Shown here: positions 28,623-38,381 of the stretch, piece after piece
How the letters are laid out: each line of letters starts with the position of its first letter
How positions within the stretch are numbered: the stretch's first letter is position 1
Source of the DNA: an uncultured Pelagibacteraceae bacterium
GTDB taxonomy: Bacteria; Pseudomonadota; Alphaproteobacteria; Pelagibacterales; Pelagibacteraceae
DNA length: 64,000 bases
Direction of reading: 5' to 3'
Assembly (NCBI GenBank): GCA_902579105.1
Contig: CACHFM010000002.1
Location: 62,001-126,000, forward strand
The notes under the pieces: generated by a model
Seen by the model: the letters and a program-made list of their open reading frames with translations, nothing else
The model's database searches: none
What the model was told of the DNA's origin: nothing
Position numbers and translations under genes: made by a program

Positions 28623-29393
28623 AAAAAAGATAATTTTATAATTGCAAAAAAAAAATTTAGCTCAAGGTTAATAGTTGGAACAGGCAAATATAAAAGTATG
28701 TCGGAATGTGCAAAGGCAATAAAATTATCAGGAGCTGAAATTGTAACTGTAGCTGTTAGAAGGGTAAATATTATAGATAAAAAAAAACCTCTTTTAATGG
28801 ATTATATTGATCCAAAAAAAATTACATATTTACCAAATACGGCAGGATGTTTTAATTCAAAAGAAGCTTTAAGGACACTTAGACTGGCTAGAGAAATAGG
28901 TGGTTGGAAATTAGTAAAATTAGAAGTGTTAGGTGATAAAAAAAATTTATTTCCAGATATGATTGAAACATTAAAATCTACAGAAGTTCTTGCTAAAGAA
29001 GGGTTTAAGGTAATGGTTTATTGCAATGATGATCCATTAATGGCAAAACGATTAGAAAATTCTGGAGCTGATGCAATAATGCCTTTAGCAGCTCCAATTG
29101 GCTCAGGTTTAGGTATTCAAAATAAAATTAATATTCAAATTATAAGAAAACAAACTAAACTTCCTTTAATAATTGATGCAGGATTGGGACAAGCTTCAGA
29201 TGCGGTAATTGCAATGGAATTAGGATGTGATGGTGTATTGGTTAATACAGCAATAGCAAAAGCAAAAAAACCTTATGAAATGGCACTTGCATTTAAGAAT
29301 GCAGTTATATCAGGAAGGCAGTCTTTCAAATCTGGCAGAATAAACAAAACTTTAATGGGCTTACCGTCTTCTCCCACCAAAGGTATTATTTAG
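28620..29393 (+). CDS. thiG: Thiazole synthase
   Basis: 257 aa from the TTG at 28620. TIM-barrel enzyme combining deoxyxylulose phosphate, dehydroglycine and ThiS-bound sulfur to form the thiazole phosphate. Motifs: FSSRLIVGTGKY, VTVAVRRVN, NTAGCFNSKEALRTLRLARE, the Schiff-base Lys in KLVKLEVLGD, and NTAIAKAKKP. The gene pair thiS-thiG is coupled. The 3' end overlaps convergent RNase E gene by 8 bases. Confidence 0.95.
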   Translation: MKKDNFIIAKKKFSSRLIVGTGKYKSMSECAKAIKLSGAEIVTVAVRRVNIIDKKKPLLMDYIDPKKITYLPNTAGCFNSKEALRTLRLAREIGGWKLVKLEVLGDKKNLFPDMIETLKSTEVLAKEGFKVMVYCNDDPLMAKRLENSGADAIMPLAAPIGSGLGIQNKINIQIIRKQTKLPLIIDAGLGQASDAVIAMELGCDGVLVNTAIAKAKKPYEMALAFKNAVISGRQSFKSGRINKTLMGLPSSPTKGII

Positions 29394-31158
29394 TTTTTTT
29401 ATAAAATTTTTTTTTAAAAGGTTTTTTTAGAACTTTTTTATTAACAATTTTATTTTCTGTTTTTTGTTGCTCTAAATTTTTTAATTTTTTAAAATGTTCA
29501 ACTAATTCGATTGTTTTTTTAGATTTGTTTTGAATATTAATTATGTATTCAGGTATTATAAGTGTAGAGTCACTAATAATATCTATTTTCATTTTATTTT
29601 TTTTTTCAAAATAATTTAAATCATCTATAAAATTTTCTTTTAAAAAATCAGAAATTTTTTCACAAACTCTCAATTCTACAATTTTAGCCTTGTTGATAAC
29701 TGCTTTTAATTCTACAGTTTTCAGCAATTTTTGTGCAAATGATTCATGAGAAAGAGCCACTTCCCATTTAACTGCACTTTCTCTTAGACGTTGTCTTGAC
29801 ATTTCTAAAAGACCAAAATTACTTATTCTTCCAATTTGAATACGTGCTCTATCTTTTCTGCATTTTTCCTTAATTTTTTTCTCAACCAATCTTCTATTCG
29901 AGTAGCTTAGCATATCAATAAAATCTATTATAATTAAACCTGATAAATCTCTGATTTTAATTTGTCTTGCAATTTCTTCAGCTGCTTCAATATTAGTATC
30001 TAATGCCGTGCTTTCAACATTCTTACCCTTTATTGAACTCCCAGAGTTTATATCAATAGAGACCAAAGCCTCTGTTGGATTAATTACTAAATAACCTCCA
30101 GATTTAAGTTTTATTTCAGAGTCAAATATTTGATTTAGTTTTTGTTCAATATTTTTTTCTATAAATAATGGAACTTTACCTCTATATTTTTTTATTTTTT
30201 TTACATTTGAAGGCATTATCATTTTCATAAATTTTTGAGCTTTTTTATAACCTTCGTTACCTTCAATAATTATATTTTTTGTATTATCATCAAACATATC
30301 TCTTAAAGTTCTTTTAATAATTTCACTTTCTTGATGAATTAAAGATGGAGCTATTGAGTTAATAGCTGTAGTTTTAATTTGATCCCATGTATTAATAAGT
30401 GTTTCTAAATCGCTATTAATTTCATTTTTTGTCTTATTGCTACCGGCAGTTCTTACAATTAATCCCATTTCTTTTGGAATTTCAATTTCATTTAAAATAG
30501 TTCTAATTTTTTTTCTATCAGCAGGATTAAATATTTTTCTTGAAATACCTCCACCCTTAGGGGTATTAGGCATTAAAACAATATATTTTCCGGCTATTGA
30601 AATAAACGTGCTAAGAGCTGCACCTTTTTGGCCTCTCTCATCTTTTAGAACTTGGACAAGAATAACTTGATTTGGTTTTATAACTTCTTGTATTTTATAT
30701 CTTTTAAATTTTAATTTAGTTCCTTTTTTTTTTTCTTTTTCTACATCAAAAATTTCTTTTTCGTTAGTCTCATCTGGCATTTCTTTTTCAATAGGATCAT
30801 CAACTTCAAGTTTTCCTTTAGCAATACTTTCTTCATCTTTGGCTTCAACTTCTTTTGAAAGTTCTTCTCTTGCTCTTTCTTCCTCTTGTTTGATTTTATC
30901 TAAGTCAGCCTTTGGAATTTGATAATAGTCTGACTGAATGTCATTAAAAGATAGAAATCCATGTCTTTCTCTTCCAAAATCTACAAACGCAGCTTGAAGA
31001 GAGGGTTCTATTCTACTTACTTTACCAAGGTAAATATTATTTTTGATTAAGTTATTTTTTAAACCTTCGTATTCGTAATCTTCAATATTTTCTGCAGATT
31101 TAAGAACAACTCTAGTCTCATTTGGATGCGAAGCATCGATAAATAAATTTTTTTCCAT
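29386..31158 (-). CDS. rne: Ribonuclease E/G family endoribonuclease, lacking the zinc-link cysteines
   Basis: 590 aa, far shorter than E. coli RNase E (about 1060 aa). An S1 RNA-binding domain (NIYLGKVSRIEPSLQAAFVDFG, about residues 40-65) is interrupted by an acidic/basic insert at about 85-155, then the 5'-sensor and DNase I-like catalytic part with VSIDINSGS and LIIIDFIDM carrying the two catalytic Asp residues. After EMSRQRLRES, where a CPxCxGxG zinc-link normally follows, no such cysteines exist. It ends in a short basic tail (KKPFKKKFYKKTK) instead of a long scaffold. Convergent with thiG. Confidence 0.88.
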   Translation of the reverse strand: MEKNLFIDASHPNETRVVLKSAENIEDYEYEGLKNNLIKNNIYLGKVSRIEPSLQAAFVDFGRERHGFLSFNDIQSDYYQIPKADLDKIKQEEERAREELSKEVEAKDEESIAKGKLEVDDPIEKEMPDETNEKEIFDVEKEKKKGTKLKFKRYKIQEVIKPNQVILVQVLKDERGQKGAALSTFISIAGKYIVLMPNTPKGGGISRKIFNPADRKKIRTILNEIEIPKEMGLIVRTAGSNKTKNEINSDLETLINTWDQIKTTAINSIAPSLIHQESEIIKRTLRDMFDDNTKNIIIEGNEGYKKAQKFMKMIMPSNVKKIKKYRGKVPLFIEKNIEQKLNQIFDSEIKLKSGGYLVINPTEALVSIDINSGSSIKGKNVESTALDTNIEAAEEIARQIKIRDLSGLIIIDFIDMLSYSNRRLVEKKIKEKCRKDRARIQIGRISNFGLLEMSRQRLRESAVKWEVALSHESFAQKLLKTVELKAVINKAKIVELRVCEKISDFLKENFIDDLNYFEKKNKMKIDIISDSTLIIPEYIINIQNKSKKTIELVEHFKKLKNLEQQKTENKIVNKKVLKKPFKKKFYKKTK

Positions 31159-31256
31159 AATAATTTGATTGATTGATTCATTTTTTAAATGTTAATAAAA
31201 TTTTGTTTAATATCCTGCCTTATCTTTAACAAATTCCAAGATATAATGGAAATAAA

Positions 31257-33593
31257 ATGAATAAGTATTTTAAAAATTTATTGATTATTTTAGCTAGTTT
31301 TCTTTTATTATTAAGCATTTTAATTTTTGCTATATTATGGACTTATTCTAACAAGATTCCCGATTATAAATTTCTAAAAAATTATAAACCGCCCGTTTCT
31401 AGTAAGGTTTATTCAGGTAATGGAGAATTAGTTGCTGATTTTTCTAAAGAAAAGAGAATATTTGTTCCATATAATTCAATACCAAAAAACGTAATTTATT
31501 CATTTTTATCAGCCGAAGATAAAAATTTTTTTTCACACCCAGGTGTTGATGCAAAAGGAGTATTAAGAGCATTTATAAATAACGTTTCTAATATTATTTT
31601 ATCAAAGAGACTTGAAGGAGCATCAACAATTACTCAACAAGTAGCTAAAAATTTTTTATTAACTAATGAAGTAAGTTTAAATAGAAAAATTAAGGAAGCA
31701 ATACTGGCATTTAGAATAGAAAGATCCTTATCAAAAGAAAGAATTTTAGAATTGTATTTAAACCAAATTTACTTAGGCAGTGGTGCATATGGTGTAGCCG
31801 CAGCTAGTCTAGAATATTTTGATAAATCAATTAGAGATCTGAATTTTGCTGAGTCTGCATTATTAGCAGCACTACCAAAAGCACCAAGTAGATATAATCC
31901 TTATAGAGACATTGAATTAGCTAAATTTAGAAGAAATTTAGTTTTAAAAAATTTACTTGATAATAAGTATATTAATAATCGATTATATCAAAAACTTCAA
32001 AATGAAAAAATAAGTTTAAATAAAAAGAAAAAAGTTTTTTTAGAAGATACACAATATTATATTGAAGATGTTAGAAAAAGTGTAATTGAAACTTTTACAT
32101 ATGATAAAGTTTACAAACAGGGTTTTAATATTAATACACCTATTAATTTAAAATTACAAAAAATTGCAACTGAGTCACTTAGGGATGGTCTGATTTTGTA
32201 TGATCAAAGGAAAGGTTGGCGAGGTGCTTTGACTAATAAAAAATATACAAAAGATTGGAGCACCAATTTAAATCAATTTAAATTAGAGAAATCTATTAAT
32301 TGGAAATTGGCAATTGTAAAAAAAATAAATAAATTTTCAACTGAAATTGAAACAGAAGATAAATTAAATGGAAAAATTCAATTTAAAGATATTTCTTGGA
32401 CTAAGAAAGAATTTAGAAAATTATTTAAACTCGGCGATATAATTTATGTAAAAAAAATTAATGATAATAATTATAGTTTAAAGCAATTACCTAAGGTAAA
32501 TGGTGGTATGGTTGTAATGGATCCATATACAGGAAGAGTTTTAGCTTTATCTGGAGGTTTTAGTTTTAAAAAAAGTGAATTTAATAGAGCAACACAAGCC
32601 TTGAGACAGCCAGGTTCAGCTTTTAAACCATTTGTTTATGCATTAGCTTTGGAAAATAATTATACTCCTACTTCTTTAATTTTGGATGCTCCATTAGTTT
32701 TAGATCAAGGTGAAGATTTGAAGATGTGGAAACCTGAAAATTATGGAAAAAAATTTTATGGTCTTTCCACACTTAGAATTGGCTTGGAGAAATCTAGAAA
32801 TTTAATGACCGTTAGAATAGCTAAAGATCTGGGCTTAAACAAAATTATCAATTTTTCTAAAACTTTAGGAATTTATGATAATCCTGAAGAACTTTTATCA
32901 ATTTCATTAGGTTCAGCTGAAACAACCTTATTAAAACTTACATCAGCATATTCTGTTTTTGTAAATGGAGGTAAGCTAGTTAAACCTATCTTAATAGATA
33001 GAATACAAGATAGTGAAGGAAAGACTATTTTTAATAATGAAAAAAGAAAATGTATAAATTGTGAAAAAATTTCATATTTAGGAAAAGATTATCCAAGTAT
33101 ACAAGATAATTATAAGCAAATATTTTCGCCACAAACATCATATCAAATGACTTCAATTTTAGAAGGGGTTGTTCAAAGAGGAACTGGAAAAAAATTAAGA
33201 GATTTAAATTTAAATATAGCTGGCAAAACTGGAACTACGAATAAGAATACCGATACTTGGTTTGTAGGTTTTACATCAAATTTTTTAGTTGGTGTTTATG
33301 TTGGATTAGATAATCCAACACCCTTAGGAAGATACGAAACAGGATCTAAAACTGCATTACCAATTTTTAAAGATTTTATAAAGAAAACAGTAAAAAAATC
33401 AGAAGCAAGACCATTTAAAGCAGCCAAAGGAACTATCATGATGGTAGTAGATCCAGTTACTGGAGAAAAAGCAAAATTTTCATCTAAAAATACAATTATT
33501 GAGATTTATAAAGAGCAAAATGTAATTAATGGAAAAGTTTTAAATTTAAATAGTAATAGATTAGATGCTAATAATATATTAAAGTTTTATTAA
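31257..33593 (+). CDS. mrcA: Penicillin-binding protein 1A (bifunctional peptidoglycan synthase)
   Basis: 778 aa. Single N-terminal membrane anchor (about residues 9-30), then the family-51 glycosyltransferase domain with SAEDKNFFSHPGVD, the catalytic Glu, and GASTITQQVAKN. The transpeptidase domain shows the SxxK nucleophile in PGSAFKPF, an SRN motif (KSRNLMTVR) and KTGTTNKNTD. Peptidoglycan polymerisation and crosslinking in the periplasm. A TATAAT at 31242-31247 lies just before the ATG. The stop overlaps the prfB start (TAATG). Confidence 0.95.
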   Translation: MNKYFKNLLIILASFLLLLSILIFAILWTYSNKIPDYKFLKNYKPPVSSKVYSGNGELVADFSKEKRIFVPYNSIPKNVIYSFLSAEDKNFFSHPGVDAKGVLRAFINNVSNIILSKRLEGASTITQQVAKNFLLTNEVSLNRKIKEAILAFRIERSLSKERILELYLNQIYLGSGAYGVAAASLEYFDKSIRDLNFAESALLAALPKAPSRYNPYRDIELAKFRRNLVLKNLLDNKYINNRLYQKLQNEKISLNKKKKVFLEDTQYYIEDVRKSVIETFTYDKVYKQGFNINTPINLKLQKIATESLRDGLILYDQRKGWRGALTNKKYTKDWSTNLNQFKLEKSINWKLAIVKKINKFSTEIETEDKLNGKIQFKDISWTKKEFRKLFKLGDIIYVKKINDNNYSLKQLPKVNGGMVVMDPYTGRVLALSGGFSFKKSEFNRATQALRQPGSAFKPFVYALALENNYTPTSLILDAPLVLDQGEDLKMWKPENYGKKFYGLSTLRIGLEKSRNLMTVRIAKDLGLNKIINFSKTLGIYDNPEELLSISLGSAETTLLKLTSAYSVFVNGGKLVKPILIDRIQDSEGKTIFNNEKRKCINCEKISYLGKDYPSIQDNYKQIFSPQTSYQMTSILEGVVQRGTGKKLRDLNLNIAGKTGTTNKNTDTWFVGFTSNFLVGVYVGLDNPTPLGRYETGSKTALPIFKDFIKKTVKKSEARPFKAAKGTIMMVVDPVTGEKAKFSSKNTIIEIYKEQNVINGKVLNLNSNRLDANNILKFY

Positions 33594-34688
33594 TGGAAGA
33601 TAAATATCAAAATTACAAAAAAGAAATAGAAAAAATTAATCAAAGAGTTAAGGAGTATCTTTGAAAAAAATGATATCTATTCAAAATTAAAATTAATTAA
33701 TAAAAAAATGTTAGATGCCAATTTCTGGCATGATAAAAATAATTCCAAAAATATAGTTAAGGAAAAAAAATTATATGAGGATTTGATTAATTCATACAAT
33801 GACTCAATTAATAAATTAAAAGATTTGAATGATTTAAATGAATTAGCTTCTGAAGAAAATAACCAAGTAGTTCATAAAGAAATATTAGAAAACATAACAG
33901 ACTTAAGAAAAATTGTAAAAAAAAATGAAATCAAATGTTTTTTGTCTAACGAGGCAGATTCTCTTGACTGTTATGTAGAAATTCACGCAGGTGCTGGTGG
34001 AACTGAAAGCCAGGATTGGGCAGATATGTTAAGAAGAATGTACTTAAAATGGTCTTATCAAAAAAATTTTAAATCAAATTTAATTAGCGAACATAAAGGC
34101 GATGAAGCAGGAATAAAATCATCTACAATAAAGATTGAAGGTGCTTACGTATTTGGATGGTTAAAAAAGGAGACTGGAATTCATAGATTGGTGCGAATAT
34201 CTCCATTTGACTCAGGTGCAAGAAGACATACAAGTTTTGCAAGTATTTGGGTATATCCAGTAGTAGATGAAAATATAAATATTGAAATAATTGAAAAAGA
34301 CTTAAGAATAGACACATATCGTTCTAGCGGTGCAGGCGGTCAGCATGTTAATACAACTGATAGCGCAGTAAGAATAACACATATTCCGTCTAAAATTGTA
34401 GTGCAGTGTCAAAACGAAAGATCACAACATAAAAATAAAGAAACATGTATGAATATGTTAAAAGCAAGATTGTATGATTATGAAATTAAAAAGAAAGAAA
34501 AGGAAGGCCAAAATATGGAAAACTCTAAATCAGAAATTGGTTGGGGTCATCAAATAAGATCTTATGTGCTACAACCTTATAGACTTGTAAAGGATAATAG
34601 AACTAATTTTGAAAGCACTAGCCCCGATAAAGTTCTGGATGGTGAACTTGATGATTTTTTAGAGCAATCTCTATATCAAAATAAATGA
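33593..34688 (+). CDS. prfB: Peptide chain release factor 2, expressed by programmed +1 frameshift
   Basis: 364 aa after recoding: 23 codons in the first frame from the ATG at 33593, an in-frame TGA at 33662-33664, then a +1 shift onto GAA at 33663 and 341 further codons to the stop ending at 34688. RF2 recognises UGA and UAA stops and triggers peptide release. The sequence shows the SPF recognition tripeptide (VRISPFDSGARR) and the catalytic GGQ loop (SSGAGGQHVNTTDSAVR). Length equals the family norm only if the frameshift is counted. Overlaps mrcA and asmA-like neighbours by 1 and 4 bases. Confidence 0.96.
33650..33664 (+). promoter_or_regulatory. RF2 programmed +1 frameshift signal
   Basis: An internal Shine-Dalgarno-like AAGGAG (33650-33655), spacer TAT and slippery CTT followed by the in-frame TGA (33662-33664) reproduce the well-known prfB autoregulatory site, with the same 3-base spacer as E. 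coli. Low RF2 lets the ribosome pause at TGA and slip forward one base, so RF2 regulates its own synthesis. Confidence 0.95.
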
Positions 34689-37108
34689 AAAAAAATATTT
34701 TAAAATATCTTTTAATTACTTTTGGAGTTTTATTGATTATAATATCTTATTTAACCTTAGTTGGTTTAGAAACTGAAAAATTTAATAATCAAATTAAAAG
34801 TAAGGTTTTAGAAACAAATAGCAATTTAGATCTAGAACTAAAAAAAATAAAATTAACTTTAGATCCATTAAATTTTAAAATTAATGCCAAAACAATCGGT
34901 GCAAAAATAATTTATCAGAAAAAACAATTAGAATTGGAATATATAAAAACTAAAATTTCATTAAATTCATTAATTAAAAATAAATTTGTTTCATCAAATT
35001 TAGAATTATCAACTAGATCTATATTATTAAAAGATTTAGTAACTTTTTTTAGAGCAATAAGTAATAGATCAGAATTATTTATTTTAGAACAAATTATCAA
35101 AAAAGGACATGTAATAGTTAATGCAAAAATAAATATTGATGAAAAAGGTAATATAAAAAAAGATTTTGAAATAAACGGACTATTAAAAGACGGAAAATTA
35201 AATTTATTAAGTAACTATAATTTTGATAAAATAAATTTTAATTTAAACATAAAAAATAATACTTTTAATTTTAAAGATATAAATTTTACAACTAATAAAA
35301 TAGATTTTTTCTCAAATAATTTAAAAATTACAAAAAATAAAAATGATTTATTTTTTGAAGGGAAAGTTCAGAATAAAGACACCTTTTTAAACAAAGAATT
35401 AATTGAATTAATAAAATTAAATTTAAACAATTTAAATTTAATTAACACTAAGTTTAGTTCAAAAAATAATTTTTCTTTTATTATTAATAATAAGTTTAAA
35501 TTAAAAAATTTAATATTAAACTCAGAAATACTTATTAAAGAAAGTGAATATAAAAAGCCTATTTTATTAAATGAATATTTTCCAGAAGTTAACGATTTAA
35601 TTTATTTAAAAGATCATGAAATTAAATTGTCATATAAAAAAGATAATTTTTCTGCAAAAGGAAATGGAAAGATTAAAATACAGGAAAAATTTGATGAAAT
35701 TGATTATTTGATTACAAAAAAAGGAAAAGATTTTAATTTTGTTTCTAATATTTTCTTAAGTGAATTAAATATAAAAAATCAAATATTTATAAAAAAATTT
35801 TTCCCAAATATAAAAGGTACGATTGATTTAAATGATCATAAAATCAAAATAAAATTTAATAAAAATAATTTATCTTTTGACGGAAAAGGTAGAATTAAAT
35901 TAGATAAAGAGTTTGATAAAATAAGTTATTATGTTTCAAAAAATGGAAATAATTTTGAATTTGATACTAATTTAAATTTAGATAAAACTTTATTAAAAAT
36001 TGATAATTTAAATTTTAAAAAAGACAATAAATCAAAAGCACAAGTTTTTATTCTCGGTAATTATAAAATAAATAGTGAATTGACTTTTAATAAGGTCAGT
36101 ATTTTATCTAAAGATAATAGAATCCTATTGAGAAATTTTTTGCTAGATAAAGAAAATGTGATTGTTAAATTTGATAAAATAGATTTAGATTATATTGATA
36201 CTGAGCTTAAAAAAAATCAATTTATTATTCGAAGAATAAAAAATAATAATTACGAATTAAATGGATCAATATTTAATGCTAACAGTTTAATTTCAGAATT
36301 GCTGGAAGGTAATGATGATCAAGAATTAAAAATTTTTAAAAATAATTTAAATTTAACTTTAAATCTAAGTGAAACTTATATTGATGATGATAGTTTATTA
36401 AAAAATTTAAAAGGAGATATTCAAATAAAAGATAATAAAGTTTTTAATGCTAATATTTCAGCTTTTTTTTCAAATAACGAAAATTTAACTTTCACGATAA
36501 AGACTAATAATAATGAAAAAATTACTACTTTATTTTCTTCTAGAGCAAAACCATTAGTTCAAAGATACAAGTTTATTAAAGGTTTTAAAGATAGTGATGA
36601 TGGATACTTAGATTTTTTTTCTTCTAAAAAGGAAGGTATTTCGAATTCTAAGTTGATTATAGATAATTTTAAAGTGAAAGAAATTCCTGCTTTAGCAAAG
36701 TTGTTGGCTCTTGCTTCTTTACAAGGAATAGCAGATTTATTAACTGGAGAAGGTATTAGATTTACAGATTTTGAAATGAAATTTGCAAATGAAAAAAAAC
36801 TTATGAAAATAGAAGAATTATATGCAATCGGCCCAGCAATATCGGTGTTGATGAGTGGTTATATTCAGGAGGATGAACTTATTAGTTTAAGAGGCACTTT
36901 AGTTCCAGCAACAACTATTAATAGATCAATAGCTTCAATACCATTAATTGGAGATTTACTTATTGGAAAGAAAGTTGGAGAAGGAGTTTTTGGAGTGAGT
37001 TTTAAAATTAAAGGACCTCCAAAAGATTTAGAAACAACCGTAAATCCAATAAAGACTTTAACACCTAGGTTTATAACAAGAACATTAGAAAAGATTAAGA
37101 AAAATTAA
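34685..37108 (+). CDS. AsmA-like envelope protein (DUF3971/YhdP-type, probable intermembrane lipid transport)
   Basis: 807 aa. One N-terminal membrane anchor (about residues 7-26) followed by a long periplasmic beta-rich region. The C-terminal part, from LIIDNFKVKEIPALAKLLALASLQGIADLLTG to GVFGVSFKIKGPPKDLET, resembles the AsmA_2/DUF3971 family. Two similar segments of about 80 residues occur at about 305-390 and 370-460 (NDLIYLKDHEIKLSYKK versus KGTIDLNDHKIKIKFNK). Such proteins are thought to bridge the two membranes for lipid movement. Precedes convergent tyrS with a 4-base stop overlap. Confidence 0.72.
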   Translation: MKKNILKYLLITFGVLLIIISYLTLVGLETEKFNNQIKSKVLETNSNLDLELKKIKLTLDPLNFKINAKTIGAKIIYQKKQLELEYIKTKISLNSLIKNKFVSSNLELSTRSILLKDLVTFFRAISNRSELFILEQIIKKGHVIVNAKINIDEKGNIKKDFEINGLLKDGKLNLLSNYNFDKINFNLNIKNNTFNFKDINFTTNKIDFFSNNLKITKNKNDLFFEGKVQNKDTFLNKELIELIKLNLNNLNLINTKFSSKNNFSFIINNKFKLKNLILNSEILIKESEYKKPILLNEYFPEVNDLIYLKDHEIKLSYKKDNFSAKGNGKIKIQEKFDEIDYLITKKGKDFNFVSNIFLSELNIKNQIFIKKFFPNIKGTIDLNDHKIKIKFNKNNLSFDGKGRIKLDKEFDKISYYVSKNGNNFEFDTNLNLDKTLLKIDNLNFKKDNKSKAQVFILGNYKINSELTFNKVSILSKDNRILLRNFLLDKENVIVKFDKIDLDYIDTELKKNQFIIRRIKNNNYELNGSIFNANSLISELLEGNDDQELKIFKNNLNLTLNLSETYIDDDSLLKNLKGDIQIKDNKVFNANISAFFSNNENLTFTIKTNNNEKITTLFSSRAKPLVQRYKFIKGFKDSDDGYLDFFSSKKEGISNSKLIIDNFKVKEIPALAKLLALASLQGIADLLTGEGIRFTDFEMKFANEKKLMKIEELYAIGPAISVLMSGYIQEDELISLRGTLVPATTINRSIASIPLIGDLLIGKKVGEGVFGVSFKIKGPPKDLETTVNPIKTLTPRFITRTLEKIKKN

Positions 37109-38334
37109 TCTACTTCAATTTTTATGTGCCTTTTTTTTCCGATAGAAAGTTTAAGGTAATTTTCATTAAATAATTTTTTAGTAATAGTTAATTTTTCATC
37201 AGTTATAATTTTGTCATTTATCTTAATTGCATTCCCTTTAATCAACCTTCTTATTTCGCTTTTAGAGTTTTCAAATTTAGATAATATTACAAGATCTATT
37301 ATGTTCATTTTTATATCAATATCTTTTTCTTTAATTTTAATAGAGGGCAAAGTAGAACCAAGTGAATTTCCTGAAAATGCTTCTTTTGCTGCTTGTTCTG
37401 AATTTTGAGCTGCTTTTTTACCATGAAGCATAGAAGTAGCTTCGTTAGCTAATTTAATTTTAAGTTTATTTATATCATCATCTTTAATTTCATTTATTTC
37501 TTCAATATTTAAGTCAGTGAACATTTTTAAAAATTTAATTACATCATTGTCATCAATATTTCTCCAAAATTGCCAATAATTATATGCTGATAATAAATTT
37601 TTATCTAACCAAATAGCACCATTTTCTGTCTTGCCCATTTTTGCTCCTGAGGCTAATGTTATAAGAGGTGTGGTTAAACCAAAAGCTTGATTATTAGAAT
37701 ATCTTTTAATTAGCTCTGTTCCATTAACAATATTTCCCCATTGATCAGAACCGCCAATCTGTAAATCACAATTTTCCTTTTTATTTAATTCTAAAAAATC
37801 ATAAGCTTGTAAAATCATATAGTTAAATTCCATATAGCTTAAAGATTGTTCTCTATCTAATCTAGTTTTTACACTTTCAAAAGTAAGCATTTTATTTATT
37901 GTAAAGTGTTTTCCAATATCTCTTAAAAAAGAAATATAATTCAATCCTTTAAGCCAAGAATAATTGTTTACAAATATAGGTTTGGTTTTTGGATCATTAT
38001 TATCAAGATAATTTTTTAATATTTTTTCAATATTTTTTATATTTTTCTCTATTTCTTTTTCACTTAAAATTTTTCTTGTTTTATCTTTACCCGAAGGGTC
38101 GCCAATTCTGGTTGTTCCCCCTCCAATTAACACTATAGGTCTATGTCCATGCTTTTGCATTAATCTCAAACACATTATTTGAAGCAAACTACCAACATGA
38201 AGACTTTCGGCAGTACAATCAAAACCTATATATCCTTTGATTTTTTTTTTATCTAACAACTTAGATAATTCATTCTCACTTGTACATTGATAGAAATATC
38301 CTCTATCTTTAAATTCTTTTAAAAATTTATTCAT
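37105..38334 (-). CDS. tyrS: Tyrosyl-tRNA synthetase
   Basis: 409 aa class I synthetase. Motifs: GFDCTAESLHVGSLLQI (HIGH region as HVGS), GGGTTRIGDPSGK, GSDQWGNIVNGTELI, and a KMSKS-type loop seen as AKMGKTENG. A C-terminal S4-like RNA-binding domain (SKSEIRRLIKGNAIKIND) is present. Stop codon shares TTAA with the AsmA-like gene. Divergent from anmK with 47 bases between. Confidence 0.96.
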   Translation of the reverse strand: MNKFLKEFKDRGYFYQCTSENELSKLLDKKKIKGYIGFDCTAESLHVGSLLQIMCLRLMQKHGHRPIVLIGGGTTRIGDPSGKDKTRKILSEKEIEKNIKNIEKILKNYLDNNDPKTKPIFVNNYSWLKGLNYISFLRDIGKHFTINKMLTFESVKTRLDREQSLSYMEFNYMILQAYDFLELNKKENCDLQIGGSDQWGNIVNGTELIKRYSNNQAFGLTTPLITLASGAKMGKTENGAIWLDKNLLSAYNYWQFWRNIDDNDVIKFLKMFTDLNIEEINEIKDDDINKLKIKLANEATSMLHGKKAAQNSEQAAKEAFSGNSLGSTLPSIKIKEKDIDIKMNIIDLVILSKFENSKSEIRRLIKGNAIKINDKIITDEKLTITKKLFNENYLKLSIGKKRHIKIEVD

Positions 38335-38381
38335 ATGTCTATAGTTCTACAATATACAATATTTGATAAAAAAAAATAAGA

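Noticed and set aside
33662-33664. In-frame TGA early in prfB, which would make it look like a pseudogene or a gene starting at 33708
   Set aside because: The surrounding AAGGAG-TAT-CTT-TGA and the continuity of the +1 frame fit the known RF2 programmed frameshift.
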